Source: Paracentrotus lividus (Eukaryota; Echinodermata; Echinoidea; Camarodonta; Echinidae). From it: 64,000 bases of DNA. The stretch is from positions 45,504,678-45,568,677 of the forward strand of contig CALNVZ010002974.1 of assembly GCA_940671915.1 (NCBI GenBank), given 5' to 3'. The notes under the pieces are model-generated. The model did no database searches. It had not been told where the DNA came from and saw only the letters and a program-made list of their open reading frames with translations. Made by a program: the position numbers and the translations under genes. Each line of letters begins with the position of its first letter. Position 1 is the first letter of the stretch. Below, in pieces: positions 59,501-64,000 of this stretch.

Positions 59501-62500
59501 TTATATTTAAAAAAAGAAAAAAGAAAATTAGCATTAGAATTATTAAAGTTACCAAAATCTTCATAATTACATATTAGACTTAATTAGCATTAGAATGATT
59601 TTCATTAATCATTTGATTAGCCTTCATAATAATTATTCACAAAATACAAGTACTTTTGTCATATTAAAAATGCTAGGAATGTCAAATTATTTGTAATTAA
59701 TCAAGACTTAACTTATATCACGCGTCGGGGTAACATGTACATGCAAAACAATCGCAAGCACGTGCAATGATACATGTTAATACAAGCTTTTCTAAATACA
59801 CCACACAAAACAAAACACACGGGACCATAGCAGTCAAACTGTGGTGTAAGAGGGGTAAATTCAGGCTATAATTTTAGATGGGGGTGGGGTACTCTACCTC
59901 GGGTGACCCGGGTGGGGTCGAAACACTTGAGGAACGGGAGGCCGTGCTGCTCGTACTTGAGTTTCGTAAGCCACGTAAGGCGTTACGGGGCCGCGGGGCC
60001 ACCGGGGGCGGGGCCTTTTTCCTTGGCTGCTTTTAGAAATTTGTGGCAAGTGATGAGGTGATTAAGGATGAACAGAATAGCACGAGGAAAGGGGCATCAT
60101 CTATTTGTATGATTGACTAAATTTATACTCTTACTTTTATTTTATCAATACTGTTGTTTTCTTTTTTTTTTCAATAATCTTATTAATTGGGGGCATTGCC
60201 TTCAATTCTAAAAACCATTTTGAGGATTATCTAGATTACAACTTGGTGAATTTTGAGCTAATAATGCATTTACTTCTTGGTTGTTGGTTGTTTCTTTAGC
60301 TTTTCTTCTCTGATAGTGCATTTTGTATTACCAAGCTTGTAAATTAATGATGATATTTGTTTAAGTTGCCATGACTATCTTTAGTGAACATTTTCCTTTT
60401 CTTCTCTTTTTCTCCTCCCTTGAATTCTTTTCTTCCGGGGGACAATTTGTACATTTGCCTCATGCCAATACAGCACATTGGAAGAGAAAACAGAAGTTTA
60501 TTATCCATGCATAATACAATAAAATACAGCAAGTAAAAGTAAGGGATTACGTTGAAATATCTAGCAATTACAAAAGGGCACAGCAAAAAGTATAGACGAG
60601 AATGAACAGCAAAATAATTTTAGCTCTTCTGCATTCAAATGGCAGCACATGCATAAAATAATATTTAACATGCAAAGTTACTACTATATGTGAATCTTAC
60701 TATGAAAACACTACTTTCAACCCACTTTAATATTTCCTATCCCAACCCCAAACTCTTGCCAATCTTCATATTATTCTTTATCACTGTTGGATTTACTAAC
60801 AAAAGCAAATGTATTTGAATTCTTCAGAGTTATATTAATTTTAAGAGATGGAAAAAAAAAATAAAAGAAGTATGATGGCTCTAACTAAATGTATCTAAGA
60901 TGTCGTCTTCAAGTACCTTTTGAAATACAGTTAAAATAATGAATGATTGAAATTCTAAATTGAAAAAGATACAGCAGCCAGAAAAAAAAAGGAGCTAAAA
61001 TCTGCTAGTCACAAATTGCTGATGAATGCGCTTGAAACAAAAATAGCAAATTATTGCAAATGGTTCGCAAAATCCATGATTTTCCACGATCATATTCTAG
61101 TTGAATTTTGAGACAGGGTTATAAAATTTTCTTCCCTGCACAAAATTAGAAGAATAGAACTGCTGCCGTGACAGGCTAAATGATAATTTAGTTTAAATGA
61201 GTTCATTGCAAATTGAAATGATAAAGAGATAGATGAAGAGACTGCTATAGCTTAAAAGTTGCCTTCTACATATTCAGCAAAATTAAATAGAATCAAAATG
61301 TCTCAATTATTTCAGAGACACGTCGTAACATTGTACAGATAGTATACTTTTCATCCAAATTATATGAATACATGTACAAGTACACAGGAATCTCATTGCA
61401 TATGTACCGACATATAGAGGGAGATCTTTATTCACTAAATACACATTTGTATTTTCAAATGATCAAGGATTAATTGGGAGGGTTTTAGGACAACTACCCC
61501 CCATGACTACCCCCACCAAAAATCTACCCCCTTACTCTACACCTAACCCTAAACCTATTTCTGAGGATAGTTGTCCTGAGGATAATTGTCCAGGGAGGCG
61601 TTTCATGAAAGGACTTGTCGACCTTTTATCCGACAAATTTGCTCTCAGCCAATCAGATGCAAGCATTTCAGTAGCTTATAACAGTTGTCAGTGAGAATCA
61701 GTGAATATTTGTTTCATGAAAAGCTCCCCATACAAATTGGGAGTATGCATGTAATTCACTCTCTCTCCTGGAGGGGTTCTTATTTTTGAGGTAAGGATGT
61801 AAAATGGGCTTACCTTAGCTTGTGGTAGCAGCAGCTCATCATCAGAGGCCCCATTCTCAGTGGAATTTGTTTGCTGTTTGGACTAATACATGATAATGAC
61901 AGATACAATCAATGGATGAAAAGAACTTGAGAGCATGATATTTAGAATATTTCATTTATAAAAATGAAGTAAAGATAGAAAGTTCTTTCGGTTACATCCG
62001 TAAGAGTTGTAAAAAGGAGAATATGAAGAATAGAGTTTGTACATGATGTTAACAGGTGATCACACTTTACAGTGGCATTGATATCATTTCATTATTAAAG
62101 ACTGCAAAATGCATTTAAACAAAAGACTTAATAATCTAGCAGCTAGACTGGAATGGCACAAAGACCTTTAAAACCTGAAATCGCCCATGTCCATACGAAC
62201 TGCATTGTATGAACATGGGCGTACGGTGCCCGCTGTACGGCCCCCCCGACAGTGTTATGGATTCATGCTGTAGTCTTATAAAACTATTACAGCACATGAT
62301 ATAACTACAGCTAAATCTAGAGTGAGAGTTAATGATGTGAGATAGTGTGTTAATATACATGCTATCACCTACCAATCTAGGGCCTGTTTCCCGAAACTTT
62401 CTTAAGTCTAAGTTCTTGGACAACCCATAGGGAAACGTGTTGTAGAATTAACATACGTTTCAATGGGATGTCCATGAAATTAGATTTGTGACGGTTTCGA

Positions 62501-63171
62501 GAAACGGGCCTCCTAATCTCTACAACACCATTCCACTATATGAAGATGAAAGTTAAACACTGTTAGAATGTTAGTTTTATATATGGGTATGCAAGTTCTT
62601 TGCCATTATACACCTGGGAGAAGTTTTAAAAACAAATCCTTTATGATTGCACCCCTTCACCACTGACAGAAATACTTAGGCATACCAGTACTAATTGAAA
62701 AGTTCCACTACAGCATTTCATAACGGGCAATATGAAATCTATCCCATTCAAAACATTTCTATAGAGGTTAGCAAAAGATAATATCTCATCCTTGGTAAGT
62801 ATAAATAGATCACTTCAAAAGTCTATTATAAAAAGTTATATTTGTTAAAGGAAAGGGTCTTAAGCAAAATACATGTCAAAAGAAGAGGGATTAATAAACA
62901 GAACGGGCACTGCACTGCACACCTGATGGTGTCCTCAATTGGACAATTTTTTTTCCTTGATAAATAAACTCACATTGATTTCAATCTGTGTGTCAACCCT
63001 GAGTGGAATCAATTCTTCTTCCATCTGATAATCTTCTTTTATCAAATCTTCTTCCGACGGGCTCCGTAGCCTTGGCAACGGGGTATCCATTTCATCATCC
63101 TCCTCCTCATCTTCTTGCCTTGGAGGGGGAGAGCGGCTACTTACTCTCTCAATTATATTTTGAAAGTTTTC
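46570..63171 (-). CDS. SCRIB: Scribble polarity scaffold, C-terminal part (gene continues past the right edge)
   Basis: Ten exons in consistent phase: 63171-62974, 61882-61814, 60029-59898, 57342-55921, 52628-52605, 51311-51206, 50710-50599, 49218-49105, 48620-48529 and 46736-46570, giving about 810 codons. Identification rests on three blocks that parallel the C-terminal region of human SCRIB as I recall it: KLAFKDKWKRFEQQI (human LSFRERQKYFE), SKKVSLVSDQDLQKIKEDEE (human PKRVSLVGADDLRKMQEEEA) and LRAARIKALEDDALQAERVL (human WRAARMKSLEQDALRAQMVL). Scribble is a cortical LAP-family scaffold of epithelial polarity, with leucine-rich repeats and four PDZ domains upstream. Those domains are not in the window. 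The linker here is far longer than in vertebrates. Erbin or Lano are less likely because they lack these tail blocks. Confidence 0.85.
46715..46829. mobile_element. Small TIR element, copy 2, overlapping a Scribble exon
   Basis: GCAGAGGCGTTGGGAACCTC leads to GACAAAAGATTGGAGGGGC at the left, and the right arm is its inverse (GCCCCTCCAATCCTTTGTCT, then CCTATGCCTGTG). It is homologous, inverted, to 45450-45563. Its left arm contains the polypyrimidine tract and acceptor of the Scribble terminal exon. Confidence 0.8.
48529..48620 (-). CDS. SCRIB: Scribble-like exon, coiled tail
   Basis: It encodes IKALEDDALQAERVLNKTQE, then INKLKSPESR: helical, heptad-like, charged. The acceptor TTTGTTGCAG and donor GTACGT are good. 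The split codons fit the neighbours. Confidence 0.88.
49105..49218 (-). CDS. SCRIB: Scribble-like exon with minisatellite-embedded acceptor
   Basis: It encodes ISISPIGAKKEGSNHAELSA, then SELRSREADEKATLRAAR. The predicted acceptor ATTACTATACAG lies in the first 62-bp repeat unit. The 5' part of the exon (to SELRS) recurs twice upstream at 49507-49556 and 50040-50093. Start 49218 is chosen because it alone satisfies the phase from the previous exon. Confidence 0.75.
49507..49556 (-). pseudogene. Scribble exon fragment, copy 2
   Basis: On the minus strand it reads as CCAAGAAAGACGGTAGTGAC, then CATGCTGAGCTATTGGCCTC and AGAGCTCAG, before it breaks into the next repeat unit. It has no donor and no downstream exon half. 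Confidence 0.8.
50040..50093 (-). pseudogene. Scribble exon fragment, copy 3
   Basis: It has the same extent as copy 2, with several substitutions (AAAGATGGTAGTAATTATGC, then CGGCCTCAAAGCTCAG). Confidence 0.8.
50484..50526. repeat. Poly-T / poly-G tract
   Basis: About 34 T followed by about 13 G; probably the tail of a retroposed or low-complexity segment. Length is assembly-sensitive. Confidence 0.9.
50599..50710 (-). CDS. SCRIB: Scribble-like exon, KVSLVSDQDLQKI block
   Basis: It encodes SKKVSLVSDQDLQKIKEDEE, then KKISTMTQDDLLNYSQ. The acceptor TTCTTCTAATCCAG is good. The donor needed for phase is the weak CAGGA|GTGAAT. A much stronger donor (CAAG|GTGAGT) lies 29 bases on, but its use would place a TGA in frame. 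Confidence 0.82.
51206..51311 (-). CDS. SCRIB: Scribble-like exon, FKDKWKRFEQQI block
   Basis: It encodes PAGTDGPEPSKLAFKDKWKR, then FEQQIDEQSHSTPKT. It corresponds to the LSFRERQKYFE motif before the KVSLV block. Donor GTAAGT; pyrimidine-rich acceptor. Confidence 0.88.
51688..51823. mobile_element. Foldback MITE, GTTTCATGAAA family, copy 2
   Basis: GGGGCGAGTCGTGAAAGGAC is at the left and GTTTCATAAAATGCTCCCC at the right. It shares TTGCTCTCAGCCAATCAGAT and CAGTTGTCAGTGAGAATCAG with copy 3. It is intronic in Scribble. Confidence 0.8.
52605..52628 (-). CDS. SCRIB: Scribble-like 24-nt microexon
   Basis: It encodes PAPSEEPK, phase 0 on both sides, between TTGATTTTCAAG and GTACAT. Its sequence resembles the start of the next exon (PAGTDGPEPSK), suggesting exon-edge duplication. 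Its use in mRNA is unproven. Confidence 0.5.
52629..55920. other. Long Scribble intron
   Basis: No further exon is recognised. It contains a MITE (53363-53627) and otherwise AT-rich unique sequence, including a G10 tract at 54421. Confidence 0.5.
53363..53627. mobile_element. MITE with TTGCACAAAGAGT inverted ends
   Basis: AAAAGCCTAAATTGCACAAA at the left pairs with TTTGTGCAATCAGAGCTTTT at the right (about 25 bp). The interior is rich in GCAACTTGCAA-type words. No frame. Confidence 0.65.
55921..57342 (-). CDS. SCRIB: Scribble-like giant exon: HNPG/Pro-rich linker with NPF motifs
   Basis: One open exon of 474 codons, phase 0 at both ends (acceptor ATATATAG, donor GAG|GTATCC). It begins DESNTHATSSFHISQTLIEG. 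The middle third is a repeat of NPGNPHNPG, SPEGHNPG and TPKGHNPG units (about 57080-56560). Then follow three NPF tripeptides (KPNPFRD, MPNPFKD, HANPFFQ), Pro/Ser SPKSPP runs, an acidic-helical stretch EDDEEIARAKALMEARSEVL and a Q8 run. NPF is the known ligand of EH domains. The protein should be disordered and Pro-rich. A cryptic read-through past the donor gives 36 more codons and a stop. Confidence 0.85.
56560..57080 (-). repeat. Coding minisatellite for HNPGxPxxP units
   Basis: Imperfect 18- to 36-bp units (minus strand CACAATCCTGGAAACCC and relatives) encode about 25 HNPG-type tetrads. Units differ mainly in the spacer (SPEG, TPKG, NPHN). Confidence 0.85.
57343..59897. other. Scribble intron without recognised features
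   Basis: AT-rich, with several ACATGTA words, a G9 tract near 58640 and no coding signal that I can support. Confidence 0.5.
59898..60029 (-). CDS. SCRIB: Scribble-like exon, basic Pro/Ser linker
   Basis: It encodes QPRKKAPPPVAPRPRNALRG, then LRNSSTSSTASRSSSVSTPP and GSPE. It is strikingly GC-rich for this region. The acceptor is a tandem AAGCAG (start 60029 or 60026), with or without Gln. The donor is GAG|GTAGAG. The polyproline and Ser-rich stretch suggests SH3 or kinase targets (inference). Confidence 0.75.
61593..61729. mobile_element. Foldback MITE, GTTTCATGAAA family, copy 3
   Basis: GGGAGGCGTTTCATGAAAGG is at the left and GTTTCATGAAAAGCTCCC at the right. It is nearly colinear with 51688-51823. 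It lies 85 bp from the donor of the 61814 exon. Confidence 0.82.
61814..61882 (-). CDS. SCRIB: Scribble-like exon, 23 residues
   Basis: It encodes SKQQTNSTENGASDDELLLP, then QAK, phase 0 on both sides. The donor GTAAGC is good; the acceptor (ATGTATTAG) is weak. Confidence 0.65.
62381..62510. mobile_element. Palindromic MITE (GGCCTGTTTCCCGAAAC ends)
   Basis: The left end GGCCTGTTTCCCGAAACTTT mirrors the right end CGGTTTCGAGAAACGGGCC. TCTAAGTTCTTGGAC and GTCCATGAAATTAGA also pair. Intronic. Confidence 0.75.
62974..63171 (-). CDS. SCRIB: Scribble-like exon, acidic linker (5'-most in the window)
   Basis: It encodes 66 residues: ENFQNIIERVSSRSPPPRQE, the acidic DEEEDDEMDTPLPRLRSPSE, then EDLIKEDYQMEEELIPLRVD and TQIEIN. 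The acceptor follows a long pyrimidine tract (CTCCCTCCCTCC...GATCAG). A GAGA|GTAAGT inside the exon (near 63145) could act as an alternative donor. Confidence 0.7.
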
Positions 63172-64000
63172 CTGATCACGATGGAGGGAGGGAGGGAGGG
63201 AGAAAGATGAGAGGAAGAGCTAGAAATGGCAGACGACATGCAATGTGAATTCATGCCAGTGTGATATATTTGTAACTTGCTATTCTATTTTTGCTCTTTA
63301 TGATTCTGTGACATTTGCGCCAGCAACTAATTACTCCTGCTGTAAATTCTGTCCACTAATCAAGTATAAAGCCTAACATAGGACCATAAATCTAGCGCAT
63401 AGGGACTTAAATTCTTTTTTTGTGATATGCGTTATACAAGAATTGTTCATTATTATTATTATCTTAATCCTGGACAAAATAAATCCTTGAGCAATTGTAG
63501 CAGGAGCAAATATTGTGTCATTATAATTTGCTATACTTTAATTTGCTCTCGTCACAGATTTTTTATTCATTCCCTTAAAGAGCTAACAGAAGAATGAATT
63601 GGTTTGCATATTCAATTTATATTTTATGGGCAAAACCAAAAGAGTATTGATTTTTAAATCGCAGTCCCTTGTAGAGTGAGTTTATTGGATAAGATCAAAG
63701 TGAATATATCTGCCTGACATATCAAATGTTGACAACAAAAAGGACGTTATACACATAGTTCAACATCCTTTTTGCTATCAGGAAGATCAATGTGTATTAA
63801 CTCAATAAGAAAAGCAAATTACACACTTTATCACACTGGTATGATGTGTGTGCATTACATAGACCAACGCTCCCTTCACACTCCCAAATAAAAGCACTTT
63901 TTGTTAAACAAATTCAGTTATTGCTCTCGTATGGTGCTTATTGAGCATTCACACAACACTTTCCAATTGACCCACACTATTTTCAAGCTTCATATGGCAA
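63172..64000. other. Right edge, Scribble intron
   Basis: No exon is recognised. A (GGGA)n run sits at 63185-63200, directly at the acceptor, as its pyrimidine tract on the minus strand. The PDZ and leucine-rich-repeat exons are expected further right. Confidence 0.5.

Overview
The window looks like nuclear DNA of a marine deuterostome, most likely a sea urchin or other echinoderm (inference). It is AT-rich and split by many small GT-AG introns. It is crowded with miniature transposons, long-terminal-repeat (LTR) and non-LTR retroelements, microsatellites and the palindromic word ACATGT(A). There are no bacterial operons, tRNA genes or CRISPR arrays. Three protein-coding genes can be reconstructed exon by exon with consistent reading phase. 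Names rest on family motifs compared from memory, not on a search.

Region 1, about 4.3-31.7 kb, minus strand: a complete SLC18B1-like vesicular transporter of the major facilitator superfamily (MFS). It has 13 coding exons (500 codons) and a probable non-coding first exon near 31.67 kb. Its introns hold a hAT-like element, a 4.5-kb nested palindromic foldback, a Penelope-like fragment, LINE 3' ends, piggyBac-type MITEs and, in the 5'-most intron, a 6.66-kb Ty3/gypsy-type LTR retrotransposon in sense orientation.

Region 2, 32.7-36.2 kb, plus strand: a complete five-exon gene for a METTL21-family lysine methyltransferase, closest to VCPKMT/METTL21D (253 aa), head-to-head with the transporter. 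Behind it lie a 3' UTR of decayed copies of its own last exon, a long CAT/CAC array and a 1.3-kb terminal-inverted-repeat (TIR) element.

Region 3, 39.9-46.6 kb: no gene that I can support, only repeats and probably the converging 3' UTRs.

Region 4, 46.6-63.2 kb, minus strand: the 3' part of a Scribble (SCRIB) polarity-scaffold gene. Ten exons encode about 800 C-terminal residues. The leucine-rich repeats and PDZ domains should lie beyond the right edge. One 1.4-kb exon carries a long HNPG/Pro-rich repeat and NPF motifs absent from the vertebrate protein as I recall it.

The most unusual theme is that all three genes show tandem duplication of exon edges: exon 7, exon 6 and the stop-codon region of the transporter; the last exon of the methyltransferase; and an internal Scribble exon caught in a 62-bp minisatellite. 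A miniature transposon also appears to supply the splice acceptor and first codons of Scribble's last exon. The genes are not an operon or pathway; their adjacency is probably incidental.
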